Positions 16,579-26,044 are shown, numbered from the stretch's first letter. The stretch: 54,696 nt of DNA from Pseudomonadota bacterium (GCA_023450615.1 JAEXGT010000028.1:1-54696), one strand, 5' to 3'. The notes: generated by a model from the letters alone, not told the origin. Numbers and translations are program-made.

Positions 16579-17286
16579 ATGACGCAGAAGACCATCGGGC
16601 TCATCGGCGGAATGAGCTGGGAAAGCTCCGCCGAATATTACCGCATCATCAATCAGGAGACGCTGCGGCGCCTGGGCGGCGTGCATTCGGCGCGCAGCCT
16701 CATGTTCTCCGTCGATTTCGGCGAGGTCGAACGGCTTCAGCATGCGGGCGAGTGGGACAGGCTCGCCGACATGATGAGGGATGCCGCCCTGCATCTGGAA
16801 CGGGGCGGGGCGGATTTCATCGTGCTGTGCACCAACACGATGCATCGCCTTGCGGATGCCATTACCTCATCCGTCCGCATTCCCTTGCTGCACATCGCCG
16901 ATCCCACGGCGGAGCGGATCAAGGCGGCGGGGATCGCGCGCGTGGGCCTGCTCGGCACGGCCTTCACCATGGAGCAGGATTTCTACAAAGGGCGCTTGCA
17001 GGCGCAGCACGGCCTCGACGTGATCGTGCCGGATGCGGGCGACCGGAAGATCGTGCATGACGTGATCTACAAGGAACTGGTGCTGGGGCAGGTCAATCCG
17101 GCGTCACGCGCGGCGTATCGCGCCATCATCGCGCGCCTGATCGATCAGGGAGCGCAGGCGGTCATTCTCGGCTGCACGGAGATCATGCTGCTGGTGTCGG
17201 ACGAGGACAGCGCCGTCCCGTTGTTCGACACCACGACGATCCACGCAATCGCAGCGGTCGATCACGCGCTAAAACATCGGACGTGA
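16579..17286 (+). CDS. Aspartate/glutamate racemase family protein
   Basis: A 235-aa cofactor-independent amino-acid racemase of the YgeA/aspartate racemase type. The N-terminal IGLIGGMSWESSAEYY is characteristic. The two catalytic cysteines lie in FIVLCTNTMH (~residue 83) and VILGCTEIMLL (~residue 196), giving the two-base Cys/Cys mechanism. It runs 7 bp downstream of the HCCA-isomerase-like gene. The hairpin overlapping its stop codon probably ends the transcript. The amino-acid substrate is not determinable from sequence. Confidence 0.9.
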   Translation: MTQKTIGLIGGMSWESSAEYYRIINQETLRRLGGVHSARSLMFSVDFGEVERLQHAGEWDRLADMMRDAALHLERGGADFIVLCTNTMHRLADAITSSVRIPLLHIADPTAERIKAAGIARVGLLGTAFTMEQDFYKGRLQAQHGLDVIVPDAGDRKIVHDVIYKELVLGQVNPASRAAYRAIIARLIDQGAQAVILGCTEIMLLVSDEDSAVPLFDTTTIHAIAAVDHALKHRT

Positions 17287-17318
17287 GATCGACCTCACGT
17301 CCACTGTTTGAAGCTTTT
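17279..17318 (+). terminator. Hairpin overlapping the racemase stop codon
   Basis: GGACGTGAG (17279-17287) pairs with CTCACGTCC (17294-17302) around ATCGAC, followed by a loosely T-rich stretch (ACTGTTTGAAGCTTTTG). It lies in the 101-bp gap between two convergent genes. Confidence 0.6.
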
Positions 17319-17387
17319 GTTTGGGCGCATCTTGTCACGCAAGACCGGTGCCCACTTTTGCGCTCGATGCTCTAGGCGCGTAACCGC

Positions 17388-20300
17388 TCACTCGGCCGCA
17401 ACGCGAGTGGCGCGCCATTGCGTCAGCAGCGCGCGCAAGGCGGCGGGCTTGAGCGGCTTGTTGAGCACATGGACATGCATGGCGGCGGCTGCATCGCGCA
17501 CGCCGGGCGTGCGGTCCGCGGTCACGAGAACGGCGGGCGTGTCGACCTGTGTTTTCCAGCGCAGGGCCTTGATGAGTTCGAGGCCGTCCGTGTCGTCGAG
17601 GTGGTAATCGGCGATGATCACATCCGGCAGGCTCTTCTTGGCGCGCAGGATGTTGTGAGCCGTGTCGAGATCGGATGCGATCCATACATCGCAGCCCCAG
17701 CCGGTGAGAAGCAGGCGCATTCCTTCCAGGATGGCGGGCTCGTTGTCGATGACGAGCACATGCAGGCCGGACAGAACGGTGGTCGGCGCCTTCGGCGGCT
17801 CGGGCGTGGCGGCGGTTTCGGGCAATGCGGCCACGACGGGAACTTCGACGCGGAACACCGAGCCGCGTCCCACTTCCGATTTAAGCGTGATCGGATGCTT
17901 GAGCACGCGCCCGATACGCTCCACGATGGACAGGCCGAGCCCTAGGCCGCGCGCCGCCTTCGCGCCCTGATCGAGGCGCTGGAATTCGCGGAAGACGATC
18001 CGCTGCTTCGACGGCGGAATGCCGAGGCCCGTATCCCACACTTCCACGACGAGGTGCGTGCCATGCCTGCGCGCGCCCACGAGCACGCGGCCTGCGGGCG
18101 TGTATTTGATCGCGTTGGAGATGAGGTTCTGCAACAGGCGGCGCAACAGGCGGCGGTCGGAGCGCACGGTGAGGGACGGGGGCACGAAGGTGAGATCGAG
18201 GCCCTTCTCCTTCGCGATGGGATCGAACTCGCGCTGCAATTGGCGGAACAGCTCGTCCATGCGGAAGCTCGTCCATTGCGGCTTCATGGCGCCCGTATCG
18301 AGACGCGAGATGTCGAGAATGGCGGTCAGGATTTCCTCCACCGCATCGAGCGAGGCGTCGATGTTCTCGGCGAGCGTCGCATCGCCGGCCTCCCGGTCGC
18401 GTTCCACGAGCGAGGTCGCGTAGAGGCGCGCCGCGTTGAGCGGTTGCAGGATGTCGTGCGAGGCGGCGGCAAGAAAGCGTGTCTTGGAGATGTTGGCTTC
18501 GTCCGCCTCCGCCTTCGCGCTGCGCAGCGCCTCGTTGAGACGGGTCAGCTCTTCCGTTCGTTCGCGCACGCGCTGCTCGAGCGTTTCATTGGCGCGGCGG
18601 CTCTCTTCCTCCACCAGAACGGTATCGGTGACATCCGTGTAGGTGGTCACGTGGCCGCCATCGGGCAGGATGTTCGAGCGGATCTCGATGACCTTGCCGG
18701 ACGGATAGAGCTTGAGGCGAACCGGTTCCACATCGTGGTGGAACGAGTGCAGGCGGGCCGCGACCTGCTCGTCGATCTTGCCGGGGCCATAGGAGCCGCG
18801 CGCTGCGTTGTAGCGGACGATGCGCTCCATGCCGATGCCCACCTGCACGAAATTGGGCGGCATGTCGTAGAGATCGATGAAGGCCTGGTTCCAGGCGAGC
18901 AGGCGCAGGTCGCGGTCGATCACCGTGATGCCCTGCTTGGCGTAGTTGAGCGCATGTTGAAGAAGATCGCGGCTGTGCTGGATCGCGGCGGAAGCATCGT
19001 CGAGAAGCTTGAGGGCCGCTTCCGTCGAGACGGTGCGGCGGCGCAAAAGCAGCGATAGCGCGAGGCGCGAGGATGCGGTGCCGATGGCGGAGGCCAGCAG
19101 GTGCTCCGCATAGCGCAGGAGGTGAATGTCGGCCTCCGCGCGCGGCTCCAGGCTCTGGCCGCGACTATGGCTGAAGCCCTCGAAGGAGCGCGTCGTGCGC
19201 TCCTCGCCGAGATAGCGCGAGACGGTGGCGCGCAATTCGTCCACGGTGACGCTGGCGCGGAAGAGGCGGAAGCTCGGAGCCACCGAGGCGTGCGGCTCCC
19301 CGACGAACACATTGGCTTGAATCTGCTCCATCGCCGTCACGGGGCGCCAGAGCGAGAAGCCCACATAGCAGAGAATGTTGAGCGTCAGGCTCCAGACGAC
19401 GCCGTGGGTGAGCTGCGGCAGGTCCACGCCGAAAAGGGCAGTGGGCTTGAGCGCCGTGATGCCGAAGGGGCCGGAGACCACCACGTCCGACCAGAACACG
19501 CCGTCCCACACGAGGCTCGGCAGAAGCAGCGTGTAGAGCCAGGTGAGAAAGCCCACGACGAGGCCCACGCTCGCGCCGAGCGCCGTGCCGCGCGACCAGA
19601 TGAGGCCGCCGATGAAGGCGGGCGCCACCTGCGCGACGGCGGCGAAGGACAACAGGCCGATGGCCGCGAGAGCCGCCTGGCCCGATGCCCGGTAATAGAC
19701 ATAGCCCAGCATGATGACGAGGACGATGGAGATGCGCCGCACCGCGATCACGAAGGTGCCCGGATCCACGCCGGCGAAGGCGCGGTGACGCAGCACGATG
19801 GGCATGACGAGGTGGTTGGAGATCATCACCGCCACCGCCACGGAATCGACGATCACCATGGCCGTCGCGGCGGAAAAGCCGCCGAGGAAGGTGAGCACCG
19901 CAATCGTGCCGGCCTGATCGGCGAGCGGCAACGCCAGCACGGTCATGTCCCGGTCGATTCCATCCCCGGGGAACATGGCCATGCCCGCAAGCGCGATGGG
20001 AATGACGAACAGGTTGATGAGGATGAGATAGAGCGGGAACATCCAGGCGGCGCGCTTCAGGTCGCCGATGGAATGGTTTTCCACCACGGTCACGTGGAAC
20101 TGGCGCGGCAGGAGCAGGGTGGCGCAGCTCGAGAGAAGGATGAGCGTGATGAAGCTGCCGAAGCCCGATGTCCGCTCCAGCAGGCTGCTGGTGATGCCTT
20201 GGTTGTTGAGGCGCTCGACGATATCGCCATAGCCGCCGAACATCACGAAAGTCACGTAGCCGCCAACCACGAGGAAGGCGACGAGCTTCACGATGGACTC

Positions 20301-20897
20301 GACCGAGATCGCCATGATGAGCCCGTCCTGATGCTCGGTGGCGTCAGGATGGCGCGTGCCGAAGGCGACCGCGAAGCCCGCCAGCACCAGGGCGACGACG
20401 AGGGCGAGATCCCCGATGAAGGGCATCTCCGGCGGCGGCATTCCGTCAGCTTTGGTGATGAACACGTCGAGCGAGGATGAGACCGCCTTCAACTGAAGGG
20501 CGATGTAGGGAACGGAGCCGATGAGTGCGATCAGGCTGACGATGGCGGCGACGCGCTCGCTCTTGCCGTAGCGGGCCGCCACGAAATCGGCGATGGAGGA
20601 AATGTTCTGTGTCTTGGCGACGCGGATCACGCGCCCGACGAGGGCATGGCCCAGGGTGATGACCAGGATGGGGCCGATATAGATCGCGAGGAAGTCGAGG
20701 CCCGAGCGGCTGGCGAGCCCGACCGAGCCGAAAAAGGTCCAGGAGGTGCAGTAGACGGCCAGGGCCAGCGCGGCGATGGTCGAGCGCCAAGGCCCCTGAA
20801 CGAAGCGCCGGCCTGCATTGTCGCCCCAATAGGCGACCGTGAAGAGAAAGCAGAGATAGACCAGCGCCGATAAGACAACCGCCCAGGTGGCGACCAT
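17388..20897 (-). CDS. SSF-transporter-fused PAS hybrid histidine kinase / response regulator
   Basis: A 1169-aa membrane sensor. Residues ~1-490 are a sodium:solute symporter (SSF) module with about 13 membrane helices (AVYCTSWTFFGSVGLASRSG, then VAARYGKSERVA). A linker carries a PAS domain (~650-760, GITVIDRDLRLLAWNQAFIDLY). Next come HisKA with the phosphorylatable H814 in AAASHDILQPLNAARLY, HATPase_c (NLISNAIKYTPAGR; VWDTGLGIP; GLGLGLSIV), and a C-terminal receiver with D1097 in IIADYHLDD. This is the architecture of the CbrA/NahK-like family, where transport or substrate binding is tied to signalling. No separate response regulator is adjacent, so output goes by phosphorelay to an unlinked partner. 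The ligand is unknown. Confidence 0.92.
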   Translation of the reverse strand: MVATWAVVLSALVYLCFLFTVAYWGDNAGRRFVQGPWRSTIAALALAVYCTSWTFFGSVGLASRSGLDFLAIYIGPILVITLGHALVGRVIRVAKTQNISSIADFVAARYGKSERVAAIVSLIALIGSVPYIALQLKAVSSSLDVFITKADGMPPPEMPFIGDLALVVALVLAGFAVAFGTRHPDATEHQDGLIMAISVESIVKLVAFLVVGGYVTFVMFGGYGDIVERLNNQGITSSLLERTSGFGSFITLILLSSCATLLLPRQFHVTVVENHSIGDLKRAAWMFPLYLILINLFVIPIALAGMAMFPGDGIDRDMTVLALPLADQAGTIAVLTFLGGFSAATAMVIVDSVAVAVMISNHLVMPIVLRHRAFAGVDPGTFVIAVRRISIVLVIMLGYVYYRASGQAALAAIGLLSFAAVAQVAPAFIGGLIWSRGTALGASVGLVVGFLTWLYTLLLPSLVWDGVFWSDVVVSGPFGITALKPTALFGVDLPQLTHGVVWSLTLNILCYVGFSLWRPVTAMEQIQANVFVGEPHASVAPSFRLFRASVTVDELRATVSRYLGEERTTRSFEGFSHSRGQSLEPRAEADIHLLRYAEHLLASAIGTASSRLALSLLLRRRTVSTEAALKLLDDASAAIQHSRDLLQHALNYAKQGITVIDRDLRLLAWNQAFIDLYDMPPNFVQVGIGMERIVRYNAARGSYGPGKIDEQVAARLHSFHHDVEPVRLKLYPSGKVIEIRSNILPDGGHVTTYTDVTDTVLVEEESRRANETLEQRVRERTEELTRLNEALRSAKAEADEANISKTRFLAAASHDILQPLNAARLYATSLVERDREAGDATLAENIDASLDAVEEILTAILDISRLDTGAMKPQWTSFRMDELFRQLQREFDPIAKEKGLDLTFVPPSLTVRSDRRLLRRLLQNLISNAIKYTPAGRVLVGARRHGTHLVVEVWDTGLGIPPSKQRIVFREFQRLDQGAKAARGLGLGLSIVERIGRVLKHPITLKSEVGRGSVFRVEVPVVAALPETAATPEPPKAPTTVLSGLHVLVIDNEPAILEGMRLLLTGWGCDVWIASDLDTAHNILRAKKSLPDVIIADYHLDDTDGLELIKALRWKTQVDTPAVLVTADRTPGVRDAAAAMHVHVLNKPLKPAALRALLTQWRATRVAAE

Positions 20898-20993
20898 ACC
20901 CTTAAGACCCTCAACGAAGACGTTGCCATCAGCTTTACCCTTTGCCGGGGCTCAGCGCCACTGGCAGGAGGGCGCAGGCAAGAATGCATCTCA

Positions 20994-21024
20994 CTCCATG
21001 GGTGTGAATTGAATTTCCATGGAG
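20994..21024. promoter_or_regulatory. Inverted repeat in the divergent kinase/doxX region
   Basis: CTCCATGG (20994-21001) and CCATGGAG (21017-21024) are perfect 8-bp arms 15 bp apart, about 60 bp before the DoxX ATG and 100 bp before the kinase start. It is a candidate operator serving either gene; no clear core promoter was identified. Confidence 0.4.
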
Positions 21025-21084
21025 AGGATTATCGCCTTTAAGGAATGAGTTCATATTGGGCTTATCGAGTTTCAGGAGATCCTC

Positions 21085-21519
21085 ATGATCGATACCCGCA
21101 CCGCCCCCTATGCCGCGCTCATCCTGCGCGTCGCACTCGGCATCCTCTTCCTTGCCCATGCCGGGCTCAAGCTCTTCGTCTTCACCCCTGCCGGAACGGC
21201 CCAGTTCTTCGGCAGCCTCGGACTGCCCGGCTTCCTGGCCTATGTGGTGATCCTGGCCGAACTCGCCGGCGGCATTGCCCTGATCGCCGGTTTCTATGCC
21301 CGCTGGGTGTCTCTCGCTCTCATCCCGATCCTGCTCGGCGCGATCGTCACGGTCCATGGCCCGGCAGGCTTCTTCTTCTCCAACCCGAAGGGCGGTTGGG
21401 AATTCCTGGCCTTCTGGATCGTCGCCCTGTTGGCTCAGGCGCTTCTGGGCGAGGGCGCCTATGCCCTCAAGCCGGGATCGTCGAAGGCCGCCCCCTCGTT
21501 ATCCGTTCGATCGGCTTAA
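21085..21519 (+). CDS. DoxX family membrane protein
   Basis: A 144-aa integral membrane protein with four hydrophobic helices. It has the DoxX-type opening ALILRVALGILFLAHAGLKL and the loop FFGSLGLPGFLAYVVILAELAGG (seen in parts). DoxX proteins are linked to redox balance and thiol/sulfur metabolism in some bacteria, but the biochemical role here is open. CAGGAG precedes the ATG. A VOC-fold gene follows 12 bp downstream on the same strand, so the two are probably co-transcribed. Confidence 0.87.
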   Translation: MIDTRTAPYAALILRVALGILFLAHAGLKLFVFTPAGTAQFFGSLGLPGFLAYVVILAELAGGIALIAGFYARWVSLALIPILLGAIVTVHGPAGFFFSNPKGGWEFLAFWIVALLAQALLGEGAYALKPGSSKAAPSLSVRSA

Positions 21520-21531
21520 AGTGCACCAGTT

Positions 21532-22059
21532 ATGACCGCATCCACCTCCAACGAGGCTGCCGGACTTCCGGCGGCTCGCCCCATCGATCCGGGTGTCCGG
21601 ATCGGCCATGTCCACCTCAAGGTCGCGGATCTCGACCGCGCGCTCGCCTTCTATTGCGGCGTGCTCGGCTTCGAGCTGATGCAGCGCTACGGCACGCAGG
21701 CGGCGTTCGTCTCGGCGGGCGGCTATCACCACCATATCGGCCTGAACACCTGGGAGAGCAAAGGAGGCTCACCGCCGCCTCCCGGCACCACGGGCCTCTA
21801 CCACGTGGCGATCCTCTATCCCACGCGGGCGGCTCTTGCCGATGCGCTTTATCGTTTGGTCCAGGCTGGCGTGCCGCTCCAGGGCGCGAGCGATCACGGC
21901 GTCAGCGAGGCGCTCTATTTGAGCGATCCGGACGGCAACGGCATCGAGCTCTATGTCGACAGGCCCAAGGAGCAATGGCCGCGCACGCCCGACGGCGAGC
22001 TTCAGATGGTGACCGAGCGTCTTAACCTTCAGGAGCTGCTTGCCGCCCGCGAGGCTTGA
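21532..22059 (+). CDS. VOC family protein (glyoxalase / extradiol dioxygenase fold)
   Basis: A 175-aa protein with paired beta-alpha-beta-beta-beta modules. The metal ligands are plausible: His in GHVHLKVADLDRALAFY (~residue 26), His in LYHVAILYP (~87) and Glu in DPDGNGIELYVDRP (~140). The HHHIGLNTWES segment resembles CatE-like catechol 2,3-dioxygenase relatives. Neither a glyoxalase nor a dioxygenase reaction can be assigned. It follows doxX closely, a common pairing in proteobacteria. Confidence 0.85.
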   Translation: MTASTSNEAAGLPAARPIDPGVRIGHVHLKVADLDRALAFYCGVLGFELMQRYGTQAAFVSAGGYHHHIGLNTWESKGGSPPPPGTTGLYHVAILYPTRAALADALYRLVQAGVPLQGASDHGVSEALYLSDPDGNGIELYVDRPKEQWPRTPDGELQMVTERLNLQELLAAREA

Positions 22060-22117
22060 CTGCTCCCCCCAGTCGGACACTTCCTAGATTGGCAGCAAGA
22101 TCAAGGAGGGTCCGGCC

Positions 22118-22552
22118 ATGTGGAATGAGTTCAAGCAATTCGCCTTGCGCGGTAATGTCGTGGATCTCGCCATCGGCATCATCATCGGCGCCGCCTTCGG
22201 AAGAATCGTGGATTCTCTCGTCGGCGACGTCTTCATGCCGATCATCGGCGCCGTCACGGGCGGCCTCGATTTCTCGAACTACTTCACGGCGCTTTCCGGC
22301 AATGTCACCGCGGGGTCGCTGGAGGAAGCCAAGAAGCAGGGCGCGGTGCTCGGCTGGGGTAACTTCATCACGGTCGCCATCAACTTCATCATCATCGCCT
22401 GGATCCTGTTCCTTCTCGTCAAAGGCATGAACCGCCTGCGCCGGGCCGAGGATGCCAAGACCGACACAGCCGACAAGCCGGCGGAAATTCCCGCTGACGT
22501 GAAACTGCTCACCGAAATCCGCGATCTGCTGAAGACGGGACGCACGGTCTGA
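22118..22552 (+). CDS. mscL: Large-conductance mechanosensitive channel MscL
   Basis: A 144-aa inner-membrane channel that opens under osmotic downshock. It shows the amphipathic N terminus (MWNEFKQFALRGNVVDLA), TM1 with the gate region (VDLAIGIIIGAAFGRIVDSLV), a periplasmic loop, TM2 (FITVAINFIIIAWILFLLVKGMN, in parts) and the cytoplasmic C-terminal helix (VKLLTEIRDLLK). Length and order match the family exactly. AAGGAGG lies before the ATG. Confidence 0.97.
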   Translation: MWNEFKQFALRGNVVDLAIGIIIGAAFGRIVDSLVGDVFMPIIGAVTGGLDFSNYFTALSGNVTAGSLEEAKKQGAVLGWGNFITVAINFIIIAWILFLLVKGMNRLRRAEDAKTDTADKPAEIPADVKLLTEIRDLLKTGRTV

Positions 22553-22670
22553 TCCATCACCGATTTCGATCGGACTCTTTGCTTCTTGTCATGGATGCCG
22601 TTTGGAGGCTTGCCTTCGCCGGGTGGACAGGTCATCCCTGTTCACCTGCTCCCAAAGGACTTCGCCCCCG

Positions 22671-23873
22671 ATGAACGCATCCGTCTCGATTCCCTCGATC
22701 TTCAATCTGCGCGCGGAAGCACAGCAGGCCCCCACCAGCGGCATCGTGGATGTGTTTTCCTACGGCAGAAACAAACCCGGCATCATTCCGCTCTGGGTGG
22801 GCGAGGGCGATCTGCCGACGCCGTCCTTCATCAGCGACGTGGCTTCCCTCTCGCTGAAAGACGGCGAGACTTTCTACACCTATCAGCGCGGCATTCCCGA
22901 ATTGCGCGAGGCGATTGCGCGCTATCATGAGAATGTCTACCGCAAGCCCTTCGATGCGGAGCGATTCTTCGTCACGTCGGGCGGTATGCCTGCGATGCAG
23001 ATCGCCTTCCGCATGCTCTGCGGCACGGGCGACGAGGTGCTGATACCGACGCCCGCTTGGCCGAACTTCACCGGCGCCATCACCATAGCCGGCGCGCGTC
23101 CGGTTTCGGTGCCGATGAACATCGATGCGGACGGCTGGCATCTCGATTTCGAGCGGCTTGAACAAGCCATCACGCCGCGCACCCGCGTCATCGTTCTCAA
23201 CTCTCCGTCCAATCCGACAGGCTGGACCGCGAGCCACGACGATCTCCGCGCCGTTCTCGGCATGGCGCGCAAGCATGGCTTGTGGATCGTGGCGGACGAG
23301 ATCTACGGGCGCTTCGTTCACGATCCGGCGCTTATCGTCGACGGACGCGCGCCGTCCTTCCGCGATGTGATGGAACCGGAAGACCGCATTCTCTTCATCC
23401 AGACCTTCTCGAAGAACTGGGCGATGACGGGCTGGCGTCTCGGCTGGCTCGAAGCGCCGCCGGAACTGGGGCAGGTGATCGAGAACCTTCTTCAGTATCA
23501 GACGTCGGGCACGCCCACTTTCATTCAGCGCGCTGGCGTCGCGGCGCTGGAGCAGGGCGAGGACTTCCTTGCCGTTCAGATCGCCAAGGCCAAGCGCGGC
23601 CGCGAAATCGTCGGCAGTCTGGCCGAAACCGGCCTCGTGGAATTGCCGCCGCCGAGCGGGGCATTCTATGCGTTCCTGAAAATCAAGGGCGCGACGAGTT
23701 CCAAGGACATCGCTTTCCGCCTCATCGACGAGGCGAATGTCGGCCTTGCTCCCGGCAATGCCTTCGGCGATGCGGGCGAGGGGTATTTGCGCCTCTGCTA
23801 TCTGCGCAAGGAGCAGGATCTGGAAGAGGCGGTGAAGCGCATCGGCGCAGCCTTGCCCAAGCTCGTGGCGTGA
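22671..23873 (+). CDS. PLP-dependent class I/II aminotransferase
   Basis: A 400-aa fold-type I aminotransferase. Typical motifs are the YTYQRGIPELREAIARY segment, SGGMPAMQIAF, the SPSNPTGW substrate/PLP loop, VADEIYGRF with the PLP-contacting Asp, and the Schiff-base Lys in TFSKNWAMTGWRLGW (~residue 246). The start is the ATG at 22671 (MNASVSIPS); an upstream in-frame GTG would add an unlikely extension. The amino-donor specificity is not deducible. It is followed by the AbrB-type membrane gene. Confidence 0.92.
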   Translation: MNASVSIPSIFNLRAEAQQAPTSGIVDVFSYGRNKPGIIPLWVGEGDLPTPSFISDVASLSLKDGETFYTYQRGIPELREAIARYHENVYRKPFDAERFFVTSGGMPAMQIAFRMLCGTGDEVLIPTPAWPNFTGAITIAGARPVSVPMNIDADGWHLDFERLEQAITPRTRVIVLNSPSNPTGWTASHDDLRAVLGMARKHGLWIVADEIYGRFVHDPALIVDGRAPSFRDVMEPEDRILFIQTFSKNWAMTGWRLGWLEAPPELGQVIENLLQYQTSGTPTFIQRAGVAALEQGEDFLAVQIAKAKRGREIVGSLAETGLVELPPPSGAFYAFLKIKGATSSKDIAFRLIDEANVGLAPGNAFGDAGEGYLRLCYLRKEQDLEEAVKRIGAALPKLVA

Positions 23874-23948
23874 TGCAGGCAGCCTCTCTCCCGGCGCTTG
23901 CGCCGGTTGACCATCGCGCCCATGGCGTCCATGGAGTGAGCAGAGTCC

Positions 23949-25028
23949 ATGCAGGGCTTTGTTTCATATCCTAAGATGCGTCTTATCCTTGCCAACCTTG
24001 CTCAGATCCTGATCGCCGGTCTCGGAGGCCTGACCTTTTATTGGTTGGGCGTTCCGGCAGCTTGGCTGTCCGGCTCCGCGATCGCCGCCACCCTGTGGGG
24101 ATTGTCGGGGTATGCCGTTCAGATGCCGCGCGCGCTCACCGATGCGGCGATGCTCATCTCCGGCGCGGCCATGGGGGCGGCGGTGACGCCTGCCGCCATC
24201 GCCGCAATCGCGCGGTATCCCGGAAGCCTCATGCTGCTGGTGATCGGCGTCATTGCCATCTCGCTGGCGTCGACGATCTGGCTCACCCGCGTCTCGGGCT
24301 GGCGCAAGGCCGATGCGGTGCTGGCTTCCGTGCCCGGCGCGCTCTCCACGGTGCTCGCGGTTGCCGCTGACCGCAAGGCGGATGTGCCCTCCGTCGCCAT
24401 CGTGCAGAACCTGCGTCTCTTCGTGCTGATCGCGCTGCTGCCGAGCGTCGTCGTCGCCACCGGCGGAGCCGACGGCGATCCGAATGCGCTGATCGGCCAG
24501 GGCATGCCGATCGAGAGCCCCGGCGGAATGGCCTTCGTCCTCCTCGGCGGGCTTGCGCTCGGCGTCGTGTTCACGCGGCTGAAGGTTGCGGCACCCATTC
24601 TGCTCGGCGCAACCGTCGTCAGCGCCGTCAGCCACGGCACTGAAACCGTCACCGGCGTCATCCCTCCGGTGATCGCCACCGCGGGACTCGTGCTGATCGG
24701 CCTCTTCATCGCCGAGCGATTCCGCGACATTCAGCGCTCCACCTTGCAGCGCGCGCTTGTCGCCGCTCTCGGCTCCTTCTCCGTCGGCATGGGCGTGGCC
24801 GTCGCCTTCGCGATTCTGGCGGCATGGCTTGCCGGCGTGAGCTTCGCCAACGGCCTCGTCGCCTTCGCGCCCGGGGGGCTGGAGGCGATGACCGTGCTCG
24901 CGCTCATTCTCGGCCTCGATCCGATTTATGTCGGCATTCACCACCTCGTCCGCTTCCTCGGCATCGGATTGGTGCTGCCGTTCCTGATCGGCTGGCTGCA
25001 GCGCGAGAAGCTCGCGGACGCGGAATAG
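23949..25028 (+). CDS. AbrB family (PF05145) membrane protein
   Basis: A 359-aa membrane protein with about 10 helices arranged as two similar halves (the 'AbrB duplication': GLPAAWLSG-like PAAWLSGSAIAATLWG in the first half, GVSFANGLVAFAPGGLEAM in the second). Despite the family name these are not DNA-binding AbrB proteins. They were named for an effect on aidB expression, and transport is the likelier role. The start is ATG at 23949; ATG 23976 is an alternative. It ends 4 bp from the convergent rpiR-type gene. Confidence 0.88.
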   Translation: MQGFVSYPKMRLILANLAQILIAGLGGLTFYWLGVPAAWLSGSAIAATLWGLSGYAVQMPRALTDAAMLISGAAMGAAVTPAAIAAIARYPGSLMLLVIGVIAISLASTIWLTRVSGWRKADAVLASVPGALSTVLAVAADRKADVPSVAIVQNLRLFVLIALLPSVVVATGGADGDPNALIGQGMPIESPGGMAFVLLGGLALGVVFTRLKVAAPILLGATVVSAVSHGTETVTGVIPPVIATAGLVLIGLFIAERFRDIQRSTLQRALVAALGSFSVGMGVAVAFAILAAWLAGVSFANGLVAFAPGGLEAMTVLALILGLDPIYVGIHHLVRFLGIGLVLPFLIGWLQREKLADAE

Positions 25029-25032
25029 ATCG

Positions 25033-25905
25033 TCACGGTTTCCCGTTGCGCAGCCGCTCCACCGCTTCCATGCGCGGCTTTGCCGTCTCCCACAGGCGCT
25101 TCGTCACGGCGGCGACGAGCGCTTCGGTGATGAGCAGCAATCCGGCCGAGGAATCCCAGTTCGACGGCGCCACGATATGCGCGGGCAGCACATGGCGAGC
25201 GACGCGGGCGATGGGAGAGAGCCATGGATCGGTGAGCAGCACGATGGTTGCGCCCTGCTTCGCCGCCGTTTCGCAGAGCGCGGTGACATCCTCCTGATAG
25301 CGGCGGATATCGAAGGCGACGATCACATCCTTCTTGCCGATCTCGATCATCCGGTCGCGCCAAAGGGCGGGCTGCCCTTCGATGAAGTCCACCCCACTGC
25401 GCACGATGCGGAAATGACTCTCCGCATAACGCGCCAGCGCGCCCGTGAAGCGGCCGCCGGTAAAATGGATATGGCGGCGCGGGTCGCTGAGCAGGGCCAC
25501 CACCGCGTCGAATTCGGCTGGCGCGATATTTTCCACTGTCGCGCGCAAATTCCCGATCACGGCCTCCGCGAAGGAGGCCAGGGCCGGTGCGCCATGGCCC
25601 TTATCGGTGGGGCTCGCCTTGGCGAGAGGGGGGAGGAGCTGCGCCTCCAATTCCCCGCGCAGATGCTTTTGGAAATCCGGAAAGCCACCAAAGCCCAAGC
25701 GGGTCACGAAGCGCAGGACAGAGGGGGCGGAGATCCCGGCGCGGGAAGCGAATTCCGCCACCGTATCAAGGCCTGCAAAGGGGTAATGGCTCAGGAGAAG
25801 GTGGGCGGCCCGTTTCTCGCTGGGCGTAAAGGAATCCATCTCCAGGCGGATGCGTTCGGCCAGGCTCGGCGGATCGACAGGGGGAATGGCCTTCGTCTTT
25901 TTCAT
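25033..25905 (-). CDS. MurR/RpiR family transcriptional regulator
   Basis: A 290-aa regulator. The N-terminal HTH_6 domain (residues ~15-95: FTPSEKRAAHLLLSHY, TVAEFASRAGISAPSVLRFV) is followed by a SIS domain (~125-265) with IHFTGGRFTGALARYAE and DVIVAFDIRRYQEDV. The ATG at 25905 is chosen because it gives the normal N terminus; upstream codons are promoter sequence. It diverges from the amidohydrolase-permease-ligase-dehydrogenase operon and is its most likely regulator. SIS domains usually bind phosphosugars, but RpiR proteins beside amine-catabolic genes are known, so the effector could be a pathway intermediate. Confidence 0.9.
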   Translation of the reverse strand: MKKTKAIPPVDPPSLAERIRLEMDSFTPSEKRAAHLLLSHYPFAGLDTVAEFASRAGISAPSVLRFVTRLGFGGFPDFQKHLRGELEAQLLPPLAKASPTDKGHGAPALASFAEAVIGNLRATVENIAPAEFDAVVALLSDPRRHIHFTGGRFTGALARYAESHFRIVRSGVDFIEGQPALWRDRMIEIGKKDVIVAFDIRRYQEDVTALCETAAKQGATIVLLTDPWLSPIARVARHVLPAHIVAPSNWDSSAGLLLITEALVAAVTKRLWETAKPRMEAVERLRNGKP

Positions 25906-25948
25906 GATGGAATGTTTCGTCCCCCCTCCTTGACGGCTCCTCAAAGCT

Positions 25949-25999
25949 GTACCAAAAATTTCACTCAAGAAAAATCTGTAAGAAACGTACCAAACGTTC
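25949..25999. promoter_or_regulatory. Direct repeats in the rpiR/amidohydrolase intergenic region
   Basis: GTACCAAAAATTTC (25949-25962) and GTACCAAACGTTC (25987-25999) share GTACCAAA followed by TTC, 38 bp apart, in the AT-rich 139-bp divergent region. They are candidate binding sites for the RpiR regulator. No definite -35/-10 pair could be assigned. Confidence 0.4.
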
Positions 26000-26044
26000 A
26001 AACCGAGGGCTACGGCCTGCGCTCGCAGGCAAACGGAGGACCGC

